In this document: positions 26,527 to 34,895 of the stretch, piece by piece
Layout: every line of letters begins with the position of its first letter
Numbering within the stretch: the first letter of the stretch is position 1
Assembly (NCBI RefSeq): GCF_001507545.1
Contig: NZ_LQBP01000007.1
Span: 62,001-126,000 of the forward strand
Direction of reading: 5' to 3'
Source of the DNA: Ruegeria profundi
Lineage (GTDB): Bacteria > Pseudomonadota > Alphaproteobacteria > Rhodobacterales > Rhodobacteraceae
Length of the DNA: 64,000 nucleotides
The notes under the pieces: model-generated
Told to the model about the DNA's origin: nothing
The model's input: the letters and a program-made list of their open reading frames with translations, nothing else
The model's database searches: none
Made by a program: the position numbers and the translations under genes

Positions 26527-26664
26527 TGAGGACTCCTCCAATATTAGTCTGGCTTGGTAATCTTGTTACTCTGAGTGTTCAAATCGCGCAACAATGCATC
26601 GTGACGAATTTTTCGTTTTGATTCAAATTCATTGAAGCACTCGGGAACGGGTTTAGAGATTTTA

Positions 26665-26690
26665 CAAAAAAGGGCGCCAAAAGGCGCCCT
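26665..26690 (-). terminator. intrinsic terminator after phaA
   Basis: The stem AGGGCGCC / GGCGCCCT (26671-26690, AAAA loop) is flanked on its lower-coordinate side by AAAAA, which reads as a T-run on the minus strand immediately after the hairpin. It lies 24 bp past the phaA stop and before phaB. Confidence 0.85.
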
Positions 26691-26713
26691 TGGTATGATG
26701 CGTAATCCGGTAC

Positions 26714-27889
26714 TTAGTCGCGCTCCACACAGAGGGCGACGCCCATGCCGCCACCGATACAGAGGGTCGCCAAACCCTTCTTGGCGTCGCGGCGTTTCAT
26801 TTCAAACAGCAAGGTGTTCAGAACACGGCAACCCGAAGCGCCGATCGGGTGTCCGATAGCAATCGCGCCGCCATTCACGTTCACGATCGATGGGTCCCAA
26901 CCCATGTCCTTGTTAACGGCGCAGGCCTGAGCGGCAAAGGCTTCGTTGGCTTCGATCAGATCCAGATCGTCAACCGACCATCCTGCTTTTTCCAGCGCCT
27001 TGCGCGATGCGTAGATCGGCCCCACGCCCATGATCGACGGGTCCAGGCCAGCGGTTGCGTAAGAGGCAATGCGCGCCAGCGGTTCAATTCCGCGCTTTTC
27101 GGCGTTTTCTGCCGACATCAACAGGGTGGCAGCAGCGCCGTCATTCAGGCCGGATGCGTTAGCAGCAGTCACAGAGCCATCCTTGGTGAAGGCAGGGCGC
27201 AGCTTGGCCATGGCTTCCATCGTGGCACCGTGGCGGATGTATTCGTCGCTGTCCATCACAGTTTCGCCCTTGCGGGTCTTGATGGTGAATGGAACGATTT
27301 CATCGTTGAATTTGCCTGCCTTCTGCGCGGCTTCGGCCTTATTCTGCGAGGCCACGGCGAATTCGTCCTGCATGTCGCGGCTGATCTGCCATTTTTCGGC
27401 GACGTTTTCGGCGGTCTGACCCATGTGATAGCCGTTGAAAGCATCCCAAAGTCCATCACGGATCATCGTATCGATGTATTTCATGTCGCCCATTTTGTGA
27501 CCTGCCCGAAGAGCGGCGGCGTGGGGCGAAAGTGTCATGTTTTCCTGGCCGCCTGCCGCGACGATTTCTGCGTCACCCAGTTGGATATGTTGCGCGCCCA
27601 GAGCGACAGCGCGCAGGCCCGAACCGCAAACCTGATTAATACCCCAGGCGGCGCTTTCCTGTGGCAGGCCGGCGTTGATGTGGGCCTGACGTGCCGGATT
27701 CTGACCCTGAGCAGCCGTCAGAACCTGACCCATGATGGTTTCGCTTACTTCGCCCTTTTCAACTCCGGCGCGTTCGACAACGGCTTCAAGAACGGCAGCA
27801 CCCAAATCATGTGCGGGTGTGTTTGCAAACGAGCCGCCAAAACTGCCGACACCGGTGCGTGCTGCGGATGCGATTACTACGTTGGTCAT
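26714..27889 (-). CDS. phaA: acetyl-CoA C-acetyltransferase PhaA
   Basis: The 391-residue thiolase condenses two acetyl-CoA to acetoacetyl-CoA, the first step of PHB synthesis. It has the acyl-accepting cysteine in [15 protein letters not shown] near residue 89, [19 protein letters not shown] near 340 and the C-terminal [14 protein letters not shown] with the second active cysteine. No PHB synthase or depolymerase is in the window. It is transcribed leftward ahead of phaB. Confidence 0.96.
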   Translation of the reverse strand: MTNVVIASAARTGVGSFGGSFANTPAHDLGAAVLEAVVERAGVEKGEVSETIMGQVLTAAQGQNPARQAHINAGLPQESAAWGINQVCGSGLRAVALGAQHIQLGDAEIVAAGGQENMTLSPHAAALRAGHKMGDMKYIDTMIRDGLWDAFNGYHMGQTAENVAEKWQISRDMQDEFAVASQNKAEAAQKAGKFNDEIVPFTIKTRKGETVMDSDEYIRHGATMEAMAKLRPAFTKDGSVTAANASGLNDGAAATLLMSAENAEKRGIEPLARIASYATAGLDPSIMGVGPIYASRKALEKAGWSVDDLDLIEANEAFAAQACAVNKDMGWDPSIVNVNGGAIAIGHPIGASGCRVLNTLLFEMKRRDAKKGLATLCIGGGMGVALCVERD

Positions 27890-28073
27890 TTAGACAATCC
27901 TTTACCATCAAGGTCCTGTGGGAACCGTAACGGCGTGGATCACTGGCGCAAAGCCCCAATGAACCAGAGCGCCTCCTGATCCCCCGCTCCAACTGCACAT
28001 GGCATAGCGTAACGCTGCAGTTGCAGCAACGGTAAGCTTGTCACGGGTGCTGAGGATGGCGTGTTTACTAGGT

Positions 28074-28907
28074 TTAAGTGCCTGTTTGTTTGAGTTTTTT
28101 GTGCTCCCATGGCGCGGAGACGGTGGGCGCGCCGAACAAAAAGCCCTGCAAACAATCCACACCGCTGGCCACGAGAAATTCGGCATCTTCCTTGGTTTCA
28201 ACCGATTCGGCCGTGACCAGAATCTCGAATTCCCGCGCCACGGCCACCAACGCCCGGACCAATGCCTGATTGTCGGGATTGTCGCTGATACCCCGGACAA
28301 ATTGCCCGTCGATTTTGGCAGCGTCGAACAAAAACTCACGAAAATGGCGGAAACTGAAATTGCTGGCGCCGAAATCATCCAAGGCAAAGGCAACGCCACG
28401 CGGTTGCAGTCGGTCCATGAAATCAATCACAAGCTCGGGCACCGTCATGGCTGATTTTTCCGAGATTTCGAGGATCAGACGCTCACCCAGAGTGTCATCT
28501 TTCTTCAGATATCGGTCCAGAACCCGAGCGTATCGCGCGTATCCGATCGATCGCGCGGACATATTGATCGACAAGCGGATGTCTGGGTTCTTGGTCAGCG
28601 TTCGCAGACCCATCTCAAGCGCTACGCAATCCAGATCACGACCGATGGGCGTGTTTTCCAACTGAGGCATGAAATCGCGCGCGGGGATGGCCCGACCGGT
28701 TTCATCCAGAACCCGGATAAAACCCTCATAAAAAGCGATGCCGAATGGAGGATGCGCCTGCATAACAGGTTGATAGGCCAGTTTGCATTGTTTGTGCCTG
28801 ACCGCCTCGGTCGCCATTTGAACAGTGGATTTGTCACGGGATGAAATGGCCGCGTTCAGCGGGCTATCGGCACCTTCTGGTACGTCCGCTTGGTGTTTGT
28901 CCCCCAT
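28074..28907 (-). CDS. EAL-domain protein (cyclic-di-GMP phosphodiesterase-like)
   Basis: A 277-residue soluble stand-alone EAL domain. The signature reads YEGFIRVL near residue 65 rather than E-A-L, but the other conserved elements are there: LSINMSARSI (Asn) near 115, LILEISEKSA (Glu) near 147, AFALDDFGAS (Asp-Asp) near 178, AAKIDGQFV (Lys) near 199, VTAESVE near 235 and LQGFLFGAP (Gln) near 257. The retained metal and catalytic residues make hydrolysis of c-di-GMP plausible. No sensor or GGDEF domain is attached. The 185 bp before phaA contain no gene. Confidence 0.88.
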   Translation of the reverse strand: MGDKHQADVPEGADSPLNAAISSRDKSTVQMATEAVRHKQCKLAYQPVMQAHPPFGIAFYEGFIRVLDETGRAIPARDFMPQLENTPIGRDLDCVALEMGLRTLTKNPDIRLSINMSARSIGYARYARVLDRYLKKDDTLGERLILEISEKSAMTVPELVIDFMDRLQPRGVAFALDDFGASNFSFRHFREFLFDAAKIDGQFVRGISDNPDNQALVRALVAVAREFEILVTAESVETKEDAEFLVASGVDCLQGFLFGAPTVSAPWEHKKLKQTGT

Positions 28908-28996
28908 GCTTGTGAAATCCCCTACGTCACTGTTCAGGGTGGGATTTCACTGCAAAGTCATGAATTTGAGGTTAAGATCAAAAGGACTGATCGCCT

Positions 28997-29185
28997 TTAT
29001 CGGGGCGTGTCCCAAACGCGACCCAATGCGGCCGCCGCACCGATGACTGCGCCAAAAAAACCCAACGCCAGCATGACAAAACCAAGGGCGACCATCGTTT
29101 GCGCGCTTCCGATTAAAGCCGACACCATTGCGATGATTAAACCGATCAGACCAAGTGTGGTTGATATCATCATCAATCGGCTCAT
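28997..29185 (-). CDS. small two-helix membrane protein
   Basis: A 62-residue protein of almost only hydrophobic residues, with helices near 5-25 (MISTTLGLIGLIIAMVSAL) and 30-52 (MVALGFVMLALGFFGAVIG), and a charged tail. GAGGAA sits five bases ahead of the ATG at 29185, which supports translation. It is flanked by independent genes on the same strand. I do not recognise a family. Confidence 0.6.
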   Translation of the reverse strand: MSRLMMISTTLGLIGLIIAMVSALIGSAQTMVALGFVMLALGFFGAVIGAAAALGRVWDTPR

Positions 29186-29276
29186 GGGTTCCTCAAATCG
29201 TTTTGGTGATTAACTCATTAACAAACTGGAACCGGGTGGCGTAATTTCAAGGACGATGGGCTTCGGATCGGCGGAT

Positions 29277-30248
29277 TTAAGCCTGTTTTGCCTTCGTATT
29301 GTGCGATTTTGCCTCGAATTGCTCGAATCCGGGCGTTCCGCGATCTTCCGGGTGACGGGCCAGATGTCGGGCTTTGATCTGTTCCGAGTTCTGACGGCTG
29401 CCATCGTGACTGTACCCGGGCGGGGCAAAGCAATAGGCAAGGCGTTCCCTTGGGCTCAACCCCGGTTGCGTCGCATCGCGCCAGATACCAACCCATTCGT
29501 GAAATGCGACGCGCAGCGGGTTGAACGTGCCGATATTGTGAACCAAGCCATAGTCGACCCGGTCGTTTTCTTGTTCCGGGACGAAGGTGCCAAAGATTTT
29601 GTCCCAAATGATAAAGACGCCGGCATAGTTGCAATCCAGATAGCGCGCATTGCGGCCGTGATGGGCGCGGTGGTGGCTGGGCGTATTCATGACGGCTTCG
29701 AACCAGCGGGGCATTTTGCCAATTGCCTCGGTATGAATCCAGAATTGATAAATCAGGTTCAACCCGCCCACAAACAGCACCATCGCGGGGTGAAAGCCCA
29801 GAAGGATCAACGGCGCCCGAACCACCATCATAAATGTAAAAGTATAGGTCCAGGTCTGCCGCAATGCGGTGGTCAGGTTGTAGTGTTGGGAACTGTGGTG
29901 GTTCACATGGCTGGCCCAAACCCAGCGGATACGGTGACCAAAGCGGTGAACCCAGTAATAGCGCAGATCATCCAGCACAAAGCACAGAATAATCACGGGG
30001 ATCGAGGTGCCAAGGTCCAGTGGCGTAATCTGCCACAGCCACATGAAGAATCCATACGCGATGAACCCCAGCAGAAAGCCCGAGGCGATGTTTCCCGCGC
30101 CCATCACCAGTGAGGTTACCGCATCCCGCGTCTCGTACCGTCCGCCTTTGCCTTTGACTGCGATCCATAGAAACTCGACCAGAATAGCAGCGATAAAGAA
30201 CGGTACGGCCCATTGTACGGCGTCAGGAAAGCTGAGTTGGTCGGTCAT
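29277..30248 (-). CDS. sterol desaturase family (fatty acid hydroxylase superfamily) protein
   Basis: The 323-residue membrane protein has the di-iron histidine boxes of the superfamily: YYWVHRFGHR near residue 97, SHVNHHSSQHYN near 115 and SHHRAHHGRN near 198, set among four to five hydrophobic helices. It would be an O2-dependent hydroxylase or desaturase of a lipid; in roseobacters such proteins have been linked to ornithine lipid or sterol-like substrates, but the substrate here is unknown. The ATG at 30248 overlaps the upstream gene's stop (ATGA), excluding a longer start at 30272. Confidence 0.9.
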   Translation of the reverse strand: MTDQLSFPDAVQWAVPFFIAAILVEFLWIAVKGKGGRYETRDAVTSLVMGAGNIASGFLLGFIAYGFFMWLWQITPLDLGTSIPVIILCFVLDDLRYYWVHRFGHRIRWVWASHVNHHSSQHYNLTTALRQTWTYTFTFMMVVRAPLILLGFHPAMVLFVGGLNLIYQFWIHTEAIGKMPRWFEAVMNTPSHHRAHHGRNARYLDCNYAGVFIIWDKIFGTFVPEQENDRVDYGLVHNIGTFNPLRVAFHEWVGIWRDATQPGLSPRERLAYCFAPPGYSHDGSRQNSEQIKARHLARHPEDRGTPGFEQFEAKSHNTKAKQA

Positions 30249-30631
30249 GCGGTGTCCATCAGGTTTTGCCAATGCGGGCGTTCGAATTCATCCAGGCGGA
30301 CGAGGGCGTTTGGGGTGCCGAAATCGTGGAATCGAATCCTGAACCCCTCAGGGTGGTTGATCCGGTCAAAGTCCTGCAGATGGCGCGCCACTGTATCGGC
30401 CCCAAAAGACCACAGCAGGCCAATGCCTGCCTCAGTCCGAACCAGCGCCGACCGCATGTCATGCGCAATTGTAACGTCCACGATCACATCGTCTGGCGCA
30501 TGGCGCATCCATTCAGATCGCGCGGTCTGCTGCGTCAATTCACGTACACGCGACCGCCCTGAAAGGTGCAGCAGAGCGGTTATCGCAAGGATGCCTCCGA
30601 TCACCAGAACCAGAAGAATTTCAAGCGGCAT
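30245..30631 (-). CDS. conserved hypothetical protein with one N-terminal membrane helix
   Basis: A 128-residue protein with an N-terminal hydrophobic segment (LEILLVLVIGGILAITALLHL) and a soluble domain containing DDVIVDVTIAHDMRSALVRT and GIGLLWSFGADTVARHL. The last positions overlap the sterol desaturase start by four bases, so they are co-translated. No catalytic motif is seen; function unknown. Confidence 0.72.
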   Translation of the reverse strand: MPLEILLVLVIGGILAITALLHLSGRSRVRELTQQTARSEWMRHAPDDVIVDVTIAHDMRSALVRTEAGIGLLWSFGADTVARHLQDFDRINHPEGFRIRFHDFGTPNALVRLDEFERPHWQNLMDTA

Positions 30632-30691
30632 ATTTTCCTCCCGCCCGGCAAGGTGCAGAGCGGTAAACAGCTTGTCAAAGGTTGCGTAGCG

Positions 30692-31021
30692 TCAGCTTGT
30701 TTCTAGCCTGTTCAGGATTTCGTGCTGCACAACCCGTTCTACGAATGGCACAAGCCCATCCGGGCCTGACGATCTGTCTTTCAGGTGCATGCAGATGTCC
30801 GGCCTGCGTGCGGCGATGATGCCAACCATCTCGCCGCGTATCTTGTCATTCAGGCCTGCGCCCATGATCGCGCAGGCGATCCGCGGTTCGGCGTCCAGTT
30901 GCCGCCGAACTTCATCCGGATCGTGCGCACCCAGCCATTGGATCGGCAAGTGATCCAACTGCCGTGCCACGTCGCCGATGACGCTCGGCAAGCGGCCAAT
31001 CAGTAAAACCACCGGTTTCAT
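30692..31021 (-). CDS. conserved hypothetical protein, receiver-like
   Basis: The 109-residue product starts KPVVLLIGRLPSVIGDVARQL and alternates short beta-strands and helices (CAIMGAGLNDKIRGEMV), as in a degenerate response-regulator receiver or Rossmann-like fold, without a clear phospho-acceptor Asp. It stands 60 bp upstream of the preceding two-gene unit on the same strand and may be in the same transcript. Function unknown. Confidence 0.65.
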   Translation of the reverse strand: MKPVVLLIGRLPSVIGDVARQLDHLPIQWLGAHDPDEVRRQLDAEPRIACAIMGAGLNDKIRGEMVGIIAARRPDICMHLKDRSSGPDGLVPFVERVVQHEILNRLETS

Positions 31022-31136
31022 TGTCGCTTCCGTTTCGTTTTTACGTTTGGAGTGTCACCGTTCACGACGGTGACACGCTTAGTTTAACACGAAAGTGAAA
31101 AAATCGGCGGATTGGGTATTTTGGCGGTTTAGCGGA

Positions 31137-31703
31137 TCAGCTTTCTGCGCCCACAAGCGTCGATATGATGGCCTTGGCGCTGTCGGAGTTCCATTCCGCG
31201 TCACCGATCAGGCGGGCCATTTCATTGCCTTCGGGGTCCAGAATTACCGTGATCGGCAATGCGATTACGCCAAATTCCCGTGCCACGGCTGAACCAGTAT
31301 CCTGATGTCGGGGAAGGTTCTTGATCCCGTTTTCCTCGAAGAATTTCTTGATCCCGGCAGGGGAGTTGCGACCGGTCGCAAGCGTAAGAACCTCGAACTT
31401 GTCACCGCCGAATTCTTCTTGCAGCTCGGCGATCTGCGGCATCTCTTTACGGCAGGGCGCACACCATGTCGCCCAGAAGTTCAGCAGAACGTATTTGCCT
31501 TTGTAGTCTTCAATCGTTGCAGTGCCGCCATCATCCTCAAGCTGAAACTCAACCGGTTCAACGGGTTTTGGTTCCTTATGCAGGATCAACCGCTTCAGGG
31601 TGCCATCCCGAAGCGGACCCAAGGTCTCGGCATCTGTGGCCAAAGCGGCATTTGCACCCAACGCAAGGGCCATATAAAGGGGGATCAAACGAAATAGGCG
31701 CAT
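31137..31703 (-). CDS. TlpA-type periplasmic thiol-disulfide oxidoreductase
   Basis: A 188-residue exported thioredoxin-fold protein. A signal peptide ends near residue 22 (NAALAT); the active site is [15 protein letters not shown] near residue 80 (WCxxC) and the cis-proline segment is [11 protein letters not shown] near 150. TlpA/ResA-like proteins reduce periplasmic disulfides, for example in cytochrome maturation. ATG 31703 lies 21 bp from the divergent argH start, so promoters must overlap. A longer frame to 31862 runs antisense into argH and is rejected. Confidence 0.92.
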   Translation of the reverse strand: MRLFRLIPLYMALALGANAALATDAETLGPLRDGTLKRLILHKEPKPVEPVEFQLEDDGGTATIEDYKGKYVLLNFWATWCAPCRKEMPQIAELQEEFGGDKFEVLTLATGRNSPAGIKKFFEENGIKNLPRHQDTGSAVAREFGVIALPITVILDPEGNEMARLIGDAEWNSDSAKAIISTLVGAES

Positions 31704-31724
31704 ATCAACTCCGGGTTTTCTTTC

Positions 31725-33113
31725 ATGACCGATCATTCCTCGAACCAGATGTGGGGCGGCCGCTTTGCCGCCGGTCCAGACGCGATCATGGAGGCGATCA
31801 ATGCCTCGATCGGGTTCGATCAGCGGATGGCAGCCCAGGACATCGCAGGCTCGCGCGCCCATGCCGCCATGTTGGCTGCCACAGGCGTCATAAGTGATAG
31901 TGACGCTCAGGCCATTCGGGAAGGGCTGCTCACAGTCTTGTCAGAAATCCAGGGTGGAGAGTTCCAGTTCTCGACCGCGCTTGAAGACATCCACATGAAT
32001 GTTGAGGCACGCCTGAAAGAAGTCATAGGCGAGCCCGCAGGTCGTTTGCACACAGGGCGTTCGCGAAATGATCAGGTGGCGACCGATTTCAAACTCTGGG
32101 TGCGCGATCAGCTGGATGCTGCGGAAACCGGTCTGCTGGCCCTGATCCGCGCGCTTCTGGCGCAAGCCGAGGCAGGGGCAGGATGGGTCATGCCCGGTTT
32201 CACGCACCTGCAAACTGCACAGCCGGTGACATGGGGCCACCACATGATGGCCTATGTCGAGATGTTCGGCCGCGACCTGTCCCGTGTCCGCGATGCCCGC
32301 GCCCGGATGAACGAGTCCCCGTTGGGTGCGGCGGCGCTGGCTGGCACGTCTTTTCCGATCGACCGAGACATGACGGCGCAGGCGCTGGGCTTTGACCGGC
32401 CCGCCGCCAATTCACTGGATGCCGTCAGCGACCGGGATTTCGCGCTGGAGTTCCTGTCCACAGCCTCAATCTGCGCCGTCCACCTGTCGCGCTTTGCCGA
32501 AGAGCTGGTCATCTGGTCTTCGGCCCAGTTCCGTTTTGTCACGCTCAGCGACAGGTTCTCGACCGGCTCATCGATCATGCCGCAGAAAAAGAATCCCGAT
32601 GCGGCGGAACTGATCCGCGCCAAGGTGGGTCGGATTTTTGGTGCCAACACGGCGCTGATGATGGTGATGAAAGGTCTGCCGCTGGCTTATTCCAAGGACA
32701 TGCAGGAAGACAAGGAACAGGTCTTCGATGCGGCCGACAACTGGATGCTGGCGCTGGCGGCGATGGAAGGCATGGTCAAGGACATGACCGCAAATCGCAA
32801 CAGCCTCGCCGCTGCGGCGGGCTCGGGCTTTTCGACTGCGACCGATCTGGCCGACTGGCTGGTGCGGGTGCTGGGCCTGCCGTTCCGCGACGCACATCAT
32901 GTGACAGGATCACTGGTTGCGATGGCTGAGAATAAGGGCTGTGACCTGCCCGACCTGACGTTGACTGACATGCAATCGGTGCATTCCGGGATTACCGAAG
33001 ATGTCTTTTCTGTCCTTACCGTCGAAAACTCGGTAAACTCACGTCAGTCTTATGGGGGAACGGCACCGGATCAGGTGCGCGCCCAGATCAAGCGGTGGAA
33101 GGCGCTGGTGTGA
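31725..33113 (+). CDS. argH: argininosuccinate lyase
   Basis: ArgH splits argininosuccinate into arginine and fumarate, the last step of arginine synthesis. The 462-residue protein shows [21 protein letters not shown] at the start, [17 protein letters not shown] near 109, the fumarase-superfamily signature [16 protein letters not shown] near 280 (catalytic Ser) and the tetramer-forming helices. The stop overlaps the start of a small lipoprotein gene (TGATG), beginning an argH-lipoproteins-lysA operon. Confidence 0.96.
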   Translation: MTDHSSNQMWGGRFAAGPDAIMEAINASIGFDQRMAAQDIAGSRAHAAMLAATGVISDSDAQAIREGLLTVLSEIQGGEFQFSTALEDIHMNVEARLKEVIGEPAGRLHTGRSRNDQVATDFKLWVRDQLDAAETGLLALIRALLAQAEAGAGWVMPGFTHLQTAQPVTWGHHMMAYVEMFGRDLSRVRDARARMNESPLGAAALAGTSFPIDRDMTAQALGFDRPAANSLDAVSDRDFALEFLSTASICAVHLSRFAEELVIWSSAQFRFVTLSDRFSTGSSIMPQKKNPDAAELIRAKVGRIFGANTALMMVMKGLPLAYSKDMQEDKEQVFDAADNWMLALAAMEGMVKDMTANRNSLAAAAGSGFSTATDLADWLVRVLGLPFRDAHHVTGSLVAMAENKGCDLPDLTLTDMQSVHSGITEDVFSVLTVENSVNSRQSYGGTAPDQVRAQIKRWKALV

Positions 33114-33295
33114 TGCGGATACTGCGAGTGTTGCAATTGATCGCCGTCGGGTTCGTTCTTGCAGCCTGTGGCGCGGACGGAGAACCAATTCAGCCGACAA
33201 TGAACGCGACTGTCGGCGTTGGCAGCAGTGGTACTCATGTCGGTGGCGGCATTGGGCTGCGACGTGGCGGCCTTGGGATCTACGTGGGACGGTGA
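33113..33295 (+). CDS. small lipoprotein (possible LptM-like)
   Basis: The 60-residue product has a short lipoprotein signal with lipobox LAAC (Cys about 19), followed by GADGEPIQPT and a glycine-rich tail. The C-G-x-x-G-x-P pattern after the lipobox loosely recalls LptM/LppL proteins, which precede lysA or dapF in many Proteobacteria and assist LptD assembly; the match is weak. TGATG overlap with argH shows coupling. Gene order argH-lipoprotein-lysA strengthens the call. Confidence 0.68.
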   Translation: MRILRVLQLIAVGFVLAACGADGEPIQPTMNATVGVGSSGTHVGGGIGLRRGGLGIYVGR

Positions 33296-33378
33296 CGCAA
33301 GCGATGGCAACTCGACTGCGCCGGGCTATGTCCAGGCAAGTTACGATCTGTCGAAAATAATAGAAAAAGAGGGCAAGT

Positions 33379-33528
33379 ATGAGATTTACCGGCTTGATCC
33401 TGACCCTTGTCCTGCTGGCAGCTTGCGAACCGACTGGTAACACGCGGCCTCAGCCGGAAACCAGTACGGGGGGCTCCGGCATCTCAATCTCGGGCTACGG
33501 CCGGATCGGTGTGTCGACAACACGGTGA
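33379..33528 (+). CDS. second small lipoprotein
   Basis: A 49-residue ORF: MRFTGLILTLVLLAACEPTG, lipobox LAAC with Cys16, followed by a Thr/Gly/Ser-rich mature peptide ending GRIGVSTTR. AGAGGG precedes the ATG by about six bases. It lies between the first lipoprotein and lysA. The tail resembles that of the first lipoprotein (both glycine-rich and ending in a G-x-G-I/L-x-V/I stretch), hinting at duplication. Confidence 0.68.
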   Translation: MRFTGLILTLVLLAACEPTGNTRPQPETSTGGSGISISGYGRIGVSTTR

Positions 33529-33593
33529 CGGAATGCCGCCAATAGCGCGGAAATTATTGATCAGCCCGGCAGTTTTGGTCTAAGCGCGCAGTC

Positions 33594-34859
33594 ATGGATC
33601 ACTTTCTTTACCGCGACGGCGCGCTCTACGCCGAGGATGTTCCGATCACCGAAATCGCCGCTGCGGTGGGAACCCCGTTCTACGTCTATTCGACGGCAAC
33701 CCTGCTGCGGCATTTCAAGCTGTTTGACGATGCACTGGACGGCACTGATCACCTTGTTTGCTACGCCATGAAGGCAGCCAGCAATCAGGCGATTCTGAAG
33801 ACGCTGGCGCAGGCCGGTGCCGGAATGGACGTTGTGTCTGGCGGGGAATATCTGCGTGCCAAAGCTGCTGGTGTTCCGGGTGACAAGATCGTGTTCTCGG
33901 GCGTTGGCAAAACGGCAGAGGAAATCCGCACCGCACTGACCGGCGGCATTCGCCAGTTCAACGTCGAATCCGAGCCTGAGATGCAGGTGATCAACGCGGT
34001 TGCGTTGGAATTGGGTGTTGTCGCGCCAATCACCGTGCGGGTGAACCCCGACGTAGATGCCAAGACCCACGCCAAGATTGCCACCGGTAAGTCCGAAAAT
34101 AAATTTGGTATTCCAATCTCGCGCGCATCCGAGGTTTATGCCTACGCGGCCAGCTTGCCGGGTCTGGAGGTCATCGGTATCGATGTTCATATCGGATCAC
34201 AACTGACCGAGTTGGAACCGTTCGAGCTGGCTTACACCAAGGTCGCCGAACTGACAGAGCGTCTGCGCGCCGAGGGTCACACTATTCGCCGTCTGGACTT
34301 GGGCGGAGGTCTGGGTATCCCCTACACCCGTTCGAACGAGGCACCCCCTTTGCCGGTAGAGTACGGCGCGCTGATCAAGAAAACGCTGGGTCATCTGGGG
34401 TGTGAGATCGAGATTGAGCCGGGACGCCTGATTGCTGGCAACGCTGGTCTGATGGTCAGCAAGGTGATTTATGTGAAATCCGGTGAAGGCCGTGATTTCC
34501 TGATCCTCGATGGGGCCATGAATGACCTGATCCGCCCTGCGATGTATGAGGCGTATCATGATATCGTCGCCGTGCAAGAGCCCGCGCCGGGTGTGGAACA
34601 GCAGCCCTATGACATTGTCGGCCCCGTGTGCGAGACGGGCGATACATTCGCCAAACAACGCGACATGCCGCCGCTTGAACCGGGCGATCTGGTCGCCTTC
34701 CGCAGTGCCGGCGCATATGGTGCCGTGATGGCCAGCGAATACAACACCCGCCCCCTGATCCCCGAGGTTTTGGTTCACGGGGATCAATTTGCAGTTATTC
34801 GTGAACGCCCAAGCTTTGACGAAATCATAAACCGCGATACCATACCAGAGTGGCTCTGA
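33594..34859 (+). CDS. lysA: diaminopimelate decarboxylase
   Basis: LysA decarboxylates meso-diaminopimelate to lysine with PLP. The 421-residue protein has VCYAMKAASNQAIL near residue 56 (PLP lysine), GIDVHIGSQLTEL near 197, LDLGGGLGIPY near 235, EPGRLIAGNAG near 275 and the GPVCETGDTFAK motif near 343 that supplies the active-site cysteine. It follows two small lipoprotein genes after argH. Confidence 0.96.
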   Translation: MDHFLYRDGALYAEDVPITEIAAAVGTPFYVYSTATLLRHFKLFDDALDGTDHLVCYAMKAASNQAILKTLAQAGAGMDVVSGGEYLRAKAAGVPGDKIVFSGVGKTAEEIRTALTGGIRQFNVESEPEMQVINAVALELGVVAPITVRVNPDVDAKTHAKIATGKSENKFGIPISRASEVYAYAASLPGLEVIGIDVHIGSQLTELEPFELAYTKVAELTERLRAEGHTIRRLDLGGGLGIPYTRSNEAPPLPVEYGALIKKTLGHLGCEIEIEPGRLIAGNAGLMVSKVIYVKSGEGRDFLILDGAMNDLIRPAMYEAYHDIVAVQEPAPGVEQQPYDIVGPVCETGDTFAKQRDMPPLEPGDLVAFRSAGAYGAVMASEYNTRPLIPEVLVHGDQFAVIRERPSFDEIINRDTIPEWL

Positions 34860-34871
34860 CGCGATAACCGT

Positions 34872-34894
34872 GCGGGCCTGTTCAGGAGGCCCGC
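34872..34894 (+). promoter_or_regulatory. hairpin covering the ribosome binding site of the TIGR02302 gene
   Basis: GCGGGCCT (34872-34879) pairs perfectly with AGGCCCGC (34887-34894) across a 7-base loop. The Shine-Dalgarno AGGAGG (34884-34889) spans the loop and the 3' arm, and the TTG start is at 34896. It could be a terminator remnant of lysA, but no T-run follows. Confidence 0.5.
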
Positions 34895-34895
34895 C

